A DNA stretch of 64,000 nt from Salinivibrio kushneri (GTDB taxonomy: Bacteria; Pseudomonadota; Gammaproteobacteria; Enterobacterales; Vibrionaceae). The position numbers were made by a program, and so were the translations under genes. Location of the stretch: assembly GCF_005280275.1 (NCBI RefSeq), contig NZ_CP040021.1:25001-89000 (forward strand). Reading direction: 5' to 3'. The notes under the pieces were generated by a model. It was not told where the DNA came from, ran no database searches, and was given only the letters and a program-made list of their open reading frames with translations. Below, one piece after another: positions 46,651 to 55,209 of the stretch. Within the stretch, counting starts at the first letter, position 1; each line of letters begins with the position of its first letter.

Positions 46651-47982
46651 GTGATTTCTTTTCTAAGCGTGAGAGAGATATGCCGGGGTATATCGAATAA
46701 AAACACGCTCTATACGTTTCTATTTGTGCTGCTTCACCAGTCATCGATTGCTTTTTCTATTTTCGCCTCTGTGATGGTTTCAGGCTATATTCTTGAAATT
46801 AATCAACATTATGAAGCATTGAAGCTCTGGGTATTCCTCTACATTGTCGCGATGATTCTTCCCCATATAATCGGCTACTTTTCTGATGTGTATAAAGAAA
46901 AGTGGTTGTGTGAATCACTGAGTCGATTTTGGCAATCCGCGACTAAACGCTATCAATCTTGCACTGACAGTCGCACAGTCGACCATACGCTGGGCGTGTA
47001 CGTTTCTCAGGGAAAGAGTGCGATTTCTGACTTTATTGGCTATGCCTTTTGGGGGATGTCGTCTGGGCTCAACTTCTTCCTGAGTCTGCTAATGATCACC
47101 GCTTTTATTGATTGGCGTTTTTTTGTCAGCGTTATGATCAGTGTGCTGCTTATCTTGGGGTTCAATAAAATCATTTCCTCGCATCTGGAAAATAACGCCG
47201 TCACCACCCACAAAGCGGGTTCATCACTGACGTCAACGTTATCGACTATCCATGACAATGTACATTTTGGTTCGTCGGTGAATGCATTGGCTTATCAAAC
47301 CCGGTTCGAGGAAGGGAAAGCGAAATACTTAGGGCTGAGAATCAAAGAGGCTGTGTTTAGGTATAATGCATTGTTGGTCTCTTCCTTGCTCGCGCTTGCG
47401 CCAACTTCCTGTGTATTACTGTTCATTTTTACGTCTAGCAGTGTCCCGATGGAGGTAAAGGTGGCGTCGATTGTTAACCTCACACGCATTTATCATCTTT
47501 TAAATTCTGCGTCGGATATTGTTAGCTTGTTAATCTCTTTTCCGTCTATCAAAGGCCAGTTGTCGGTGATGACGTGTTTTTCGAAAAATAAGCCGCTTTA
47601 CCAGCCACAATGGAATATCGCGATCCTTAAAGATAACGAGAGCGTTGATACCGTGAACCTTGCTCAAGCGCAGGAGGGCCGTTTTCGCGTTGTTGGAGAA
47701 AACGGATCTGGGAAAACTTCTTTCTTAAGGCACCTCTGCGCCAAGAATGATTATCTCTACTTCAACCCGTCTAAGCGCTTACTGTGGCCTTGGGATGATT
47801 CAGCAATACTGTCTGATGGTATGTACTCCGCCAAGAGTATTCAGTGGTTACTGGAAAATAGCTCGGGTCACTTGATTCTGGATGAATGGGATGCGTTTCT
47901 CGACTCAGAGAACACGAAAAAGATAGGTGCGCTGATTGATTCATATGCAGATAGCCGAGTTATTATTGAGGTCCGCCAATAG
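46651..47982 (+). CDS. ABC exporter-like protein with reduced nucleotide-binding domain
   Basis: 443 residues. The N-terminal 300 carry about five or six transmembrane helices of the type I exporter pattern. The ATPase part is only about 115 residues. Walker A GENGSGKTS is near residue 349 and Walker B-like HLILDEWDAF near 407, just 58 residues apart. No LSGGQ signature, no Q-loop, and the chain ends EVRQ where the H-loop His would be. The GTG start has AAGGAG 7 nt upstream. The gene is visibly more A/T-rich than its neighbours, suggesting transfer. It may be a decayed exporter or a specialised protein of unknown role. Confidence 0.75.
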   Translation: MISFLSVREICRGISNKNTLYTFLFVLLHQSSIAFSIFASVMVSGYILEINQHYEALKLWVFLYIVAMILPHIIGYFSDVYKEKWLCESLSRFWQSATKRYQSCTDSRTVDHTLGVYVSQGKSAISDFIGYAFWGMSSGLNFFLSLLMITAFIDWRFFVSVMISVLLILGFNKIISSHLENNAVTTHKAGSSLTSTLSTIHDNVHFGSSVNALAYQTRFEEGKAKYLGLRIKEAVFRYNALLVSSLLALAPTSCVLLFIFTSSSVPMEVKVASIVNLTRIYHLLNSASDIVSLLISFPSIKGQLSVMTCFSKNKPLYQPQWNIAILKDNESVDTVNLAQAQEGRFRVVGENGSGKTSFLRHLCAKNDYLYFNPSKRLLWPWDDSAILSDGMYSAKSIQWLLENSSGHLILDEWDAFLDSENTKKIGALIDSYADSRVIIEVRQ

Positions 47983-48327
47983 GCCGCGTTTCTGTCGGTC
48001 TTGCGAGGAGTACCCAATACTCAGATGCTTGCTTTTGTGTTGTTTGCAATAAACGGCATATCATAAGCGATGATTGGTTTATGTGATCTTGATTCTAAAT
48101 GTTCTCTAGTTGACTGTTTTTTGTCTAAAAAATAGCAATCTTTCTTGCGCGCTGTTACATTAGCGCGCGCTTGCCATGTCGGATAAAAATTATTCGGCGC
48201 TGTGAACCCGCGATGCGCTGGATGGGCTCGCGGTACCCTAGGGACGGGGTGACGGCTGTTCACTATTGCTACCTCGGTTATCCGGGGAGTTTGGAATTAA
48301 CCTGTCGTTGCTTTGAGAGCCGTTCCC
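47983..48327 (+). promoter_or_regulatory. Structured non-coding gap before the chemoreceptor gene
   Basis: No gene is seen in this 345-bp gap. Its 5' part is A/T-rich (47983-48190). The 3' part is GC-rich and can fold into successive hairpins: ACC(C)GCGA/TCGCGGT at 48206-48234, GTGA/TCAC at 48249-48263, and CCTCGG-TTAT-CCGGGG at 48272-48287. The last stem ends about 40 nt before the ATG. It could be a regulatory leader. It lacks the conserved core of riboswitches I know. Confidence 0.4.
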
Positions 48328-50208
48328 ATGCAGTTATCACTAAAACAAAAATTAATTGGGGCATGCTTATCTGCTGTATTGCTGATGGCCGCCTTTCTCA
48401 CCTGGCTTGCTGTAAGCCAAATTCAAGCCCAAACCCAGTCGAGCATCTATAGCCGCGTCAGTGGTATCGCCGATGCGGCGACCGAATCGATCAGCGGTTG
48501 GGTGCAAATCCGTGCTGATATCACCAGTGCCTTTACCGATTACACCAGCAGTAGCCATCGTGTGAGCTATTTACAGCAAGCGCGCGAGGCCGGTGGGTTT
48601 GACGATATCTACTTTGGTACCCCAAAAGGCGCCATGTATCGCTCGCGCCCAGAGCGCAACCGCGATGATTATGACCCTCGCCTCCGCCCGTGGTACAAGC
48701 AAGCCGTGAGTGCAGGTAGCCCGATGATTACCACCGCTTACAGTGATGCGATTACCGGTGCGATGCTGGTGACCTTGGCCGAGCCAGTACGTCGCAATGG
48801 CGAATTGATGGGTGTTGTGGGCGCAGATGTGTTGATTGACCAGTTGATCCGCGATGTGACCCAATTGAAAGTGGGCAAAAATGCGAACGCGATGTTGTTA
48901 GGCGCCGATGGTACTTTTCTCGCCCACAAAGACAAAGCGCGCTTGCTAAAGCCGTATCGGAGCCTGTCTCCTGAGCTGAATGAAAACCGCGTGCGTCAGG
49001 CGTTGGCACAGCAATCGCTGGTGGAATTGCCTGTCGATGGGGTTGATAAACTGTTTTATTTTGCCTCGGTTCCTAACACCGATTGGGTGCTGGCGATTGA
49101 ACTGGATAAGCGCACTGAATACGCCAGCCAGCGTGATACCTTGTTCGACCTGATGCTGACCGCGGTGGTGATCACCTTGTTGGTGGCCGGTGCCGTGACT
49201 TGGTTGATGCACGTTTTGTTCCGTGACTTGCTCAATGTGTCCGCTGCGCTAGAAGAAATTGCCTCCGGTGAAGGGGACTTAACCCAGCGCCTTGAGCCAC
49301 ACAGCAATGATGAAATTGGTAAGCTCGCCAACAACTTCAACCGCTTTGTCGGCAACATGCACACCATGGTGTCGCATTTGCGCCAGTTGTCTGGCTCGCT
49401 CAAACAACAAGCCGAGCTGACCGCGGCACAAGCCGAAGAGCGCTCCACTCGGATTGGTCATCAGCAAGATGAAATCAATATGGTGGCGACCGCTATCCAT
49501 GAAATGGCCTCGGCGACCCAAGATATTGCCGGCAATGCCGATAACACCGCGCGCACCGCCCAAGAGACCGAAAGCGTCGCCAACGATGGCGGCCAGCAAG
49601 TGGAGCAAAGTAAGCACTCGATCACCGAGCTTGCCCGTGAAGTGGAAGCGGCGACCGGGGTGATTGGTGAGCTGGATCAGCATGCGCACAGCATCACTAG
49701 CATCTTGTCGACCATTCAAGAAGTGGCCGAACAAACTAACCTGCTGGCGTTGAATGCCGCGATTGAAGCAGCACGCGCCGGTGAGCATGGCCGTGGTTTT
49801 GCGGTAGTGGCTGATGAGGTACGGATATTGAGCCAGCGTACCCATGCTTCAACCACCGAAATTCAGCAGATGATTGATACCTTGCAGCAGGCAACCGGTC
49901 GCGCGGTGACTATGATGCAAGATAGCCAGCAACGTGCGCATGCCAGTGTGGACGATGCCAGTGCGGCGAACGAAAGCTTGAGCCAGATTGTCGCGGCGGT
50001 GAGCCAAATTAGCGATATGGCCACCCAAATTGCTTCGGCAGCGGAAGAGCAATCGAGCGTCACCGCGGAGATCACCCGTAACTCAGAGGGCATTCGCGAT
50101 GTGTCCAATGAGCTATCGACCGAAGCGGATGAAGCCGCGCGTCAAGCCGCGACGTTATCCGAGCTTTCTCATAGCCTCGAGCAAGAGATCAGCCGCTTTA
50201 AGTTGTAG
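48328..50208 (+). CDS. Methyl-accepting chemotaxis protein, dCache sensor, likely amino-acid type
   Basis: 626 residues: transmembrane helix 1 (about 10-30); periplasmic double-Cache domain (about 35-265); transmembrane helix 2 (about 275-298); HAMP; and a cytoplasmic methylation/signalling domain with the conserved hairpin tip [20 protein letters not shown]. In the sensor, Y115, R120, W122, Y123, Y138, D140 and D167 line up with the amino-acid-binding dCache motif (DPRxRPWY, then AYSD and GADV). No C-terminal CheR-docking pentapeptide. ATG 48328 follows a GAGAG site. It is preceded by a long structured gap. Confidence 0.9.
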   Translation: MQLSLKQKLIGACLSAVLLMAAFLTWLAVSQIQAQTQSSIYSRVSGIADAATESISGWVQIRADITSAFTDYTSSSHRVSYLQQAREAGGFDDIYFGTPKGAMYRSRPERNRDDYDPRLRPWYKQAVSAGSPMITTAYSDAITGAMLVTLAEPVRRNGELMGVVGADVLIDQLIRDVTQLKVGKNANAMLLGADGTFLAHKDKARLLKPYRSLSPELNENRVRQALAQQSLVELPVDGVDKLFYFASVPNTDWVLAIELDKRTEYASQRDTLFDLMLTAVVITLLVAGAVTWLMHVLFRDLLNVSAALEEIASGEGDLTQRLEPHSNDEIGKLANNFNRFVGNMHTMVSHLRQLSGSLKQQAELTAAQAEERSTRIGHQQDEINMVATAIHEMASATQDIAGNADNTARTAQETESVANDGGQQVEQSKHSITELAREVEAATGVIGELDQHAHSITSILSTIQEVAEQTNLLALNAAIEAARAGEHGRGFAVVADEVRILSQRTHASTTEIQQMIDTLQQATGRAVTMMQDSQQRAHASVDDASAANESLSQIVAAVSQISDMATQIASAAEEQSSVTAEITRNSEGIRDVSNELSTEADEAARQAATLSELSHSLEQEISRFKL

Positions 50209-50222
50209 CCCATAAACGACTT

Positions 50223-50262
50223 AAACGCCGAGCATGGCAGCGCGCTGTGCTCGGCGTTTTTT
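50223..50262 (+). terminator. Intrinsic terminator after the chemoreceptor
   Basis: The 12-bp stem AAACGCCGAGCA / TGCTCGGCGTTT spans a 12-nt loop and is followed by T residues. Confidence 0.85.
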
Positions 50263-50264
50263 GT

Positions 50265-50954
50265 TCACGCGTTTGACGTCCGCATCTTGGGGGCGGGGAG
50301 CGGTGTGGTGTGATGGTGGCGATCGGCCTCGTAGCTCTCGATAAAGTGGGCAAGAAAATGGTCCAACTGCGTGGCGGCGTTTACGTCACCTTGGCTTCGC
50401 AGCAATGCACTCACCGCTTCACTGGTACACAGGTGTCCAGGAGGCTGGTTGCGCCTGAGCGTATATTGCGAGTCGGCTGTCGACGGCAAACTGACCCGTG
50501 GCAGACGATGGAGCCACGGACTCTTATTGAGCATTTTTCGCGCCTGCTGCCAAGTGGCATCCAGCACCACAAACTGTAACGGCGCGCGAGGTGCATTGGT
50601 GGCGGCTAACGTCTGCGTGCAAGAAACTGACCTATCCGCGCAAGAGACAGACCGAACCGCGTCAGCAAATAGCCTATCTGCCGGGATAGCATCATCACTG
50701 GGAAACAACAACCAAGGTGATACATCAGCGCGCGCCCAGCTGTCGAGCAAGGCTTGCGGTGGTCGCTTGCGTTGCCATATCTCTATCTGAGTGTGGGGCA
50801 GCGCTGCTTTAACCAGTTTGCCGGTGTTGGATTGGCGCGCCGCTTCGTCTTCGTGCATCACCAGCACGCATTGCAATTGGCTTTCCAGCGGCCAATAGCA
50901 GTGACAGATACAGTGATAGGTAAAACCGCATTGGCGGCAGGGCGAACGGGCCAT
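50265..50954 (-). CDS. tapT: DTW-domain tRNA-uridine aminocarboxypropyltransferase
   Basis: 229 residues. An N-terminal Cys cluster (CRQCGFTYHCICHC) likely binds zinc. The DTW-type core VVLDATWQQARKM and STSEAVSALL-like motif follow. TapT (YfiP) makes acp3U at position 47 of several tRNAs. The middle contains an uncommon Ser/Cys-rich insert (VSCADRSVSCTQT). Confidence 0.85.
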   Translation of the reverse strand: MARSPCRQCGFTYHCICHCYWPLESQLQCVLVMHEDEAARQSNTGKLVKAALPHTQIEIWQRKRPPQALLDSWARADVSPWLLFPSDDAIPADRLFADAVRSVSCADRSVSCTQTLAATNAPRAPLQFVVLDATWQQARKMLNKSPWLHRLPRVSLPSTADSQYTLRRNQPPGHLCTSEAVSALLRSQGDVNAATQLDHFLAHFIESYEADRHHHTTPLPAPKMRTSNA

Positions 50955-51039
50955 CAGACTCTCCTCAAGGTGTTAGGTTGCTATTGTGCGCAAGTCCGAC
51001 AAGGAATGCGAGCCCGCGTGCCACGGGCGCGCGTCTGCG

Positions 51040-52545
51040 TTATTCTTCTCCCAATACCGCCCCTTGCTGGGTGGCATAGATGCCATCGGCAAATAAGGCG
51101 GTGTCTGAGCCATCCGGTTTGGGCGCGCGAGGGGCAGTGCTGGGGTTAAGTGGGTAACGCTGCCCATCAAATCGCATCACATGGTGGCCAGCAGGCGCAC
51201 CACCGCCACCAACCGGCACGATGAGATCATGCCAACCCTGGCTTTGGTTGCGTGCTAATAAAAGCGGCACATGCACCAGTGTCATGCGGCTATTAAACTG
51301 CCAGCCTTGCGCGTCGCCTTTAAACACCAATAAGGTGCAGCCGCCACTGCCACAGCTTTCGGTCAAGACCAACAGCTCAGGCTGCCCGTCTTGATTGAGA
51401 TCGTGGGTGAGCCAGCGATAGGTGAGTGGGCCGGTTTGGCCGTTATCGCTGAGGTAGTCTTTGAGTGCTTGCTCAACGCGCGGGTTTTTCTCGGCGCTGC
51501 CTTTAATGCCGGTTTGGTTTGATACGTTCACGGCATCCCCGACTTTGAGCCTCAGCGTTAAGCCGTCATGACCTAATGAGTAGGTATTGCCATTAAAGGT
51601 TTCCTCGGAGGCGGTGAGGGTAAACCCGTTACGTGTATATATGCGCTCAGACACCACCATTTGCTCACCACTGCGAGTAGTGAGCACTTGCACTTGATTG
51701 TCCCCGATCGGCTGCCAAATCCCGGTTTCTTTGGTCACCGCTTCCCCTTGTGGGTGGTAGCTGGTGATGGCGCTATGATCGGGCAGCAAGGTCAGTTGTG
51801 TGGTCAGTGTCGGTTGGCCGGGCGACTGGCTGGTACCTTGGTATTCGCCCGCCCAATGCTGACTGGTATCCACTGACGGCAAGATCGCACACCCTTGGTA
51901 AGTGCCTTTCGTTGTTTTTAAACGTGCTTGCCAGCCATAGAGGGTGTTAGCGCTTTGTTGGCAGCCTTGCGCGCTAAGCGTTAAAGCGGCTTGTTGGGCT
52001 CGGAATTGTGCTTGCTCTTGGCTCATGCTTTGTCCGCTGAGCGGGCGCTCTTGTGAGTCTTGCTCGCTTTCCCAAGCGAGGTGTCCTTGACCGACGGCCG
52101 CCGACCAGGTGGTCGGGGTCTGTCCTTCCGCCAACAAGGTATTACGCGGTTGCGCGCATCCCTCTAGTTCGCTGGTGAGCATATTTAAGCGTGTCATGGT
52201 CACCGCGGCGGGGTAATCAGCACTGTATCCGCGGCGTGACACCGGCGTAAAGTAGCCCTCAAATTCACTGTATACCGGCCCGGCCTGCTGGGATAAGGTT
52301 GCGCGTTGATCGGCGGTTAAATCCAGCCAATATTGCTTTTGACTGCCGCACGGCGTGAAGCTAGCTGTTTCGGGACTGACAGAGATTTGGCCGGTTTGCA
52401 TAAAAGGCTGCGGCGTATGAACCAGACCCGTGTCAACTTTATCGCTACGATGCCCAAGCTCTACGGGGCCCGAAGGACTGCTGCTGCAAGCTGCGAGGGT
52501 CAGCATACTGACCGACGCGATAATAAGAGGGCGAAAAGATGGCAC
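51040..52545 (-). CDS. Multi-domain lipoprotein of unknown function
   Basis: 501 residues. A lipoprotein signal with lipobox LAAC puts the lipid on Cys 20. Next comes a Cys-containing region (FTPCGSQKQYWLDL...), then a short beta-rich segment that resembles an NlpE-type barrel (WAGEYQGT...GIWQPIGDNQVQVL) but without its CxxC. The C-terminal part has FG-GAP/calcium-loop-like DLNQDGQPELLVL and CGSGGC. No enzyme motif is seen. Probably an envelope protein. It lies on its own, divergent from the EVE gene. Confidence 0.7.
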   Translation of the reverse strand: MPSFRPLIIASVSMLTLAACSSSPSGPVELGHRSDKVDTGLVHTPQPFMQTGQISVSPETASFTPCGSQKQYWLDLTADQRATLSQQAGPVYSEFEGYFTPVSRRGYSADYPAAVTMTRLNMLTSELEGCAQPRNTLLAEGQTPTTWSAAVGQGHLAWESEQDSQERPLSGQSMSQEQAQFRAQQAALTLSAQGCQQSANTLYGWQARLKTTKGTYQGCAILPSVDTSQHWAGEYQGTSQSPGQPTLTTQLTLLPDHSAITSYHPQGEAVTKETGIWQPIGDNQVQVLTTRSGEQMVVSERIYTRNGFTLTASEETFNGNTYSLGHDGLTLRLKVGDAVNVSNQTGIKGSAEKNPRVEQALKDYLSDNGQTGPLTYRWLTHDLNQDGQPELLVLTESCGSGGCTLLVFKGDAQGWQFNSRMTLVHVPLLLARNQSQGWHDLIVPVGGGGAPAGHHVMRFDGQRYPLNPSTAPRAPKPDGSDTALFADGIYATQQGAVLGEE

Positions 52546-52639
52546 GAAAAACTCCTTGTACTGAGCGAAAAGAGAGGCTTGCGCCTGGATTACGGGCAGG
52601 GCAAGATTGCCGCCATCATCCGGTTAAGAGCAAGCTAGC

Positions 52640-53095
52640 ATGAGTTATTGGTTATTTAAAACAGAGCCAGATACCTTTTCGATAGACACACTAAAGCAGC
52701 AAAAGGTTTCATGTTGGGAAGGCGTGCGCAATTACCAGGCACGCAATATGTTGCGTGATGAGGTAAGCGTTGGCGATGAAGTGTTGATTTATCACTCCTC
52801 GTGCAAACACGTCGGTGTGGTGGGGATCGCCACCGTCGTGCGCGCGTGTTACCCCGATCATACTCAGTTTGAGCCACAAAGCGGCTACTTTGATCCGAAA
52901 GCCACGCCTGAAATACCGCGTTGGTTTATGGTGGATGTGGCATATCAGCGTCATCTGCCACTGATTAAGTTGGCTGAAATGAAGCAAAACCCGGCACTGG
53001 TTGAGATGCCGTTGGTGAAAAAAGGTAACCGGCTGAGTGTGATGCCGGTTACCACAGCGCAATGGCAGGCAATCTTGGCGATGGCGGGGGAATAG
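52640..53095 (+). CDS. EVE-domain protein
   Basis: A 151-residue single-domain protein of the PUA-like fold. Landmarks are YWLFKTEPDTFSIDTL, CWEGVRNYQARN, GDEVLIYHSSC, and LVKKGNRLSVMPV. EVE proteins are thought to bind modified bases in nucleic acids; no specific role is known here. It occurs as a lone gene. Confidence 0.9.
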   Translation: MSYWLFKTEPDTFSIDTLKQQKVSCWEGVRNYQARNMLRDEVSVGDEVLIYHSSCKHVGVVGIATVVRACYPDHTQFEPQSGYFDPKATPEIPRWFMVDVAYQRHLPLIKLAEMKQNPALVEMPLVKKGNRLSVMPVTTAQWQAILAMAGE

Positions 53096-53142
53096 TGCAT
53101 CGCTATCAGACGCCTGTTGGCTCATGGTGTGAGCCAGGTCGC

Positions 53143-53952
53143 TTATAAAAGGGAGTCTAATAGGTGCGCTTTCAAATAGCGCGCTACCGCTTCATCAGCG
53201 TGACTACCAATAATGGCTTTATCTGAGAGGGTGGATTTGACACGTGCTTGGGCGGTGGCCATCACCAAGCCTTGCCCAGCGGCGCGCAACATTTCCACAT
53301 CGTTCATGCCATCACCAAAGGCAATACAGTCGGCCAAGTTGAGCTGATGACGACGTGCCACTTCCTCTAACGCCGCGCCTTTGGACACGCCATTCCCCAT
53401 GACTTCCAAGCAGAATGGCGTCGAAAATGCCACGCTGATGCTCTCGCCATACTGGGACAAAAACTGGTGTTCGTATTTGAGTAAGTGGTCGTGATCGTGG
53501 CGAATAAAGAAAATCTTCGCGATGTTATCGACCGGTGGGTTGTCGACATCAAACTCCTGGGCGTTAAAGCCAGAGTCTTTATGATAGCGGGCGAGCTCTT
53601 CATCCATTTTGCTCAGCAGCCAGTCATTATCGCGATACAGATGAATAGTGACGGTCGGATCTTGTTTCACCTCATTGATGAGGTTGGCAACAATCTCAGG
53701 GTCAACATTGTGTTGGAATACCAAATTGTCATCGCTGTCATGCACGCGTGCGCCATTGGAGGTGATCATGTATGCAGGAATGCCGACGGTCTCACGAATG
53801 CTAGCCACGTCAACATGATGACGCCCGGTGGCAAATACAAAGTGGATGCCTTGCTGATGCAGTTGTTCCAACACCTGTTTGGTATAGGGTGCGATACTGT
53901 GCTCTGGGGTGAGCAGGGTACCATCGAGATCAGAAGCGACGAGTTTGTACAT
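53143..53952 (-). CDS. yigL: Pyridoxal phosphate phosphatase YigL (Cof-like HAD)
   Basis: A 269-residue HAD-superfamily phosphatase with the nucleophile motif DLDGTLL, threonine motif in ITSNGA, and the terminal GDGMND. It aligns throughout with E. coli YigL (FVFATGRHHVDV, MITSNGARVHDSD). E. coli has the same pldB-yigL order. ATG 53952 was chosen over 53955, where AGGAC would be too close. Confidence 0.92.
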   Translation of the reverse strand: MYKLVASDLDGTLLTPEHSIAPYTKQVLEQLHQQGIHFVFATGRHHVDVASIRETVGIPAYMITSNGARVHDSDDNLVFQHNVDPEIVANLINEVKQDPTVTIHLYRDNDWLLSKMDEELARYHKDSGFNAQEFDVDNPPVDNIAKIFFIRHDHDHLLKYEHQFLSQYGESISVAFSTPFCLEVMGNGVSKGAALEEVARRHQLNLADCIAFGDGMNDVEMLRAAGQGLVMATAQARVKSTLSDKAIIGSHADEAVARYLKAHLLDSLL

Positions 53953-54053
53953 CATGTCCTCATTAGTTAGGCGATCACAATCACAGTATGTTTGAGTCTA
54001 CTGCAACTGACGACGGCGAAAAAGGGAACCTTCTCACTGTTCGATTTCCGCTT

Positions 54054-55073
54054 TTAACGTTGGCACTGAGTTTGAAAAAAATCATCGATGGCCGTGAATG
54101 CTGCTTGGCGATGTGTATCGGTTTCAAACAAGATTTCGTGCCGCGCACCTTGGAAAAACTGCCATTGACTCGGCTGATTGGCTTGCCGGCGTAAAAAGTG
54201 GAACTCGGCCATGGCGGGATTAGACACAATCTGTTCGCCGCCGGCTTGGCAAATAAGTATCGGGGTCGCCAATTGGGGGGCGATGGCTAGACAGTGCTGG
54301 GCCGCTCCCATGCCCTCGGCAATCCAGCGCGCACTTGGCCCGCCGATTTGCAACTGAGGCTGATTGATGTAGAGCTGACGAAACCAGGCGTAGCGTGCTC
54401 GAGAATGGGTTAAGCGGTTTTGCTCAAACGGCACATGGCGATAACCCACTTGGCCGGGCCCAAAGCGAGGTGGATGCTGATAGCGCGCTAACGAGCGGCA
54501 TAGCCAAGGCGCGATACGCCCAAGCCAAGGATTCACTTGCACGCCAAACATCGGTGCGGTCATCGCAAGCCCGTCTATCGCATGGGGAAATTGGTGCGCA
54601 TAGAGTGTGGCGATGGCTCCGCCCATGGAATGGGCGAGCATAAATGTTTGGTCGTATTGCCGATGCGCGGCAATAAATTGCATAAAAGTCGCTAGATCAG
54701 TGATATAGTCGTCAAAGCGTTCGACATGACCCAGATCGCGCGGTTTGATCACGAGCCGCTCGGACAACCCTTGGCCGCGGTGATCAAAGCTGTAGACGTC
54801 ATAGCCCATCTGAAAGAGGTCATAAAAGATCTCTTGATACTTCATCACGCTTTCTATGCGGCCATTGACCACCACGACTGCCCGCGTGTTCTGCGGATGG
54901 GTAAAGCTGCACCAGTGCAAACGCAACCCGCCCTCACCGTGGAAGTAGCCTTGTTCACGCTGTTGCCAAAAAGGTGTTATCTGGTGTTTAAATGCATCGC
55001 TCAGCACTGCTTCACGGGCGAGAGAGTGCGCATCAAAAGCCGGCTGATCCTGACTGTCGGCGAGATCTGTCAT
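54054..55073 (-). CDS. pldB: Lysophospholipase L2
   Basis: A 339-residue alpha/beta hydrolase that deacylates lysophospholipids at the inner membrane. The nucleophile elbow is AHSMGG. FDHRGQGLSER and the terminal GARHEILFE (catalytic His) complete the family pattern. It is upstream of yigL on the same strand with about 100 bp between them. Confidence 0.92.
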   Translation of the reverse strand: MTDLADSQDQPAFDAHSLAREAVLSDAFKHQITPFWQQREQGYFHGEGGLRLHWCSFTHPQNTRAVVVVNGRIESVMKYQEIFYDLFQMGYDVYSFDHRGQGLSERLVIKPRDLGHVERFDDYITDLATFMQFIAAHRQYDQTFMLAHSMGGAIATLYAHQFPHAIDGLAMTAPMFGVQVNPWLGRIAPWLCRSLARYQHPPRFGPGQVGYRHVPFEQNRLTHSRARYAWFRQLYINQPQLQIGGPSARWIAEGMGAAQHCLAIAPQLATPILICQAGGEQIVSNPAMAEFHFLRRQANQPSQWQFFQGARHEILFETDTHRQAAFTAIDDFFQTQCQR

Positions 55074-55158
55074 CTTGGTTTACCATCACTGAGATAGGTT
55101 TACTATAACCGTCTTGAGGGATGGATGAAAATGACACTTGTGGGAAAAGCGCCGCGCC

Positions 55159-55190
55159 AAAAAGAAAAGGCAAGCGCGAGCGCTTGCCTT
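55159..55190 (-). terminator. Intrinsic terminator of the AbgT-family gene
   Basis: The 10-bp stem AAGGCAAGCG / CGCTTGCCTT has its T-rich tract on the minus strand. It lies 20 bp beyond the transporter stop. Confidence 0.85.
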
Positions 55191-55209
55191 AACACCGAAT
55201 AACGATAAG

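Noticed and set aside
47983-48327. Cyclic di-GMP (GEMM) riboswitch before the chemoreceptor
   Set aside because: Hairpins are present but the conserved GEMM core and GNRA loop are not visible.
49279-49845. 188-residue minus-strand frame antisense to the chemoreceptor
   Set aside because: Codon shadow of the plus-strand signalling domain, with no plausible start site or family.
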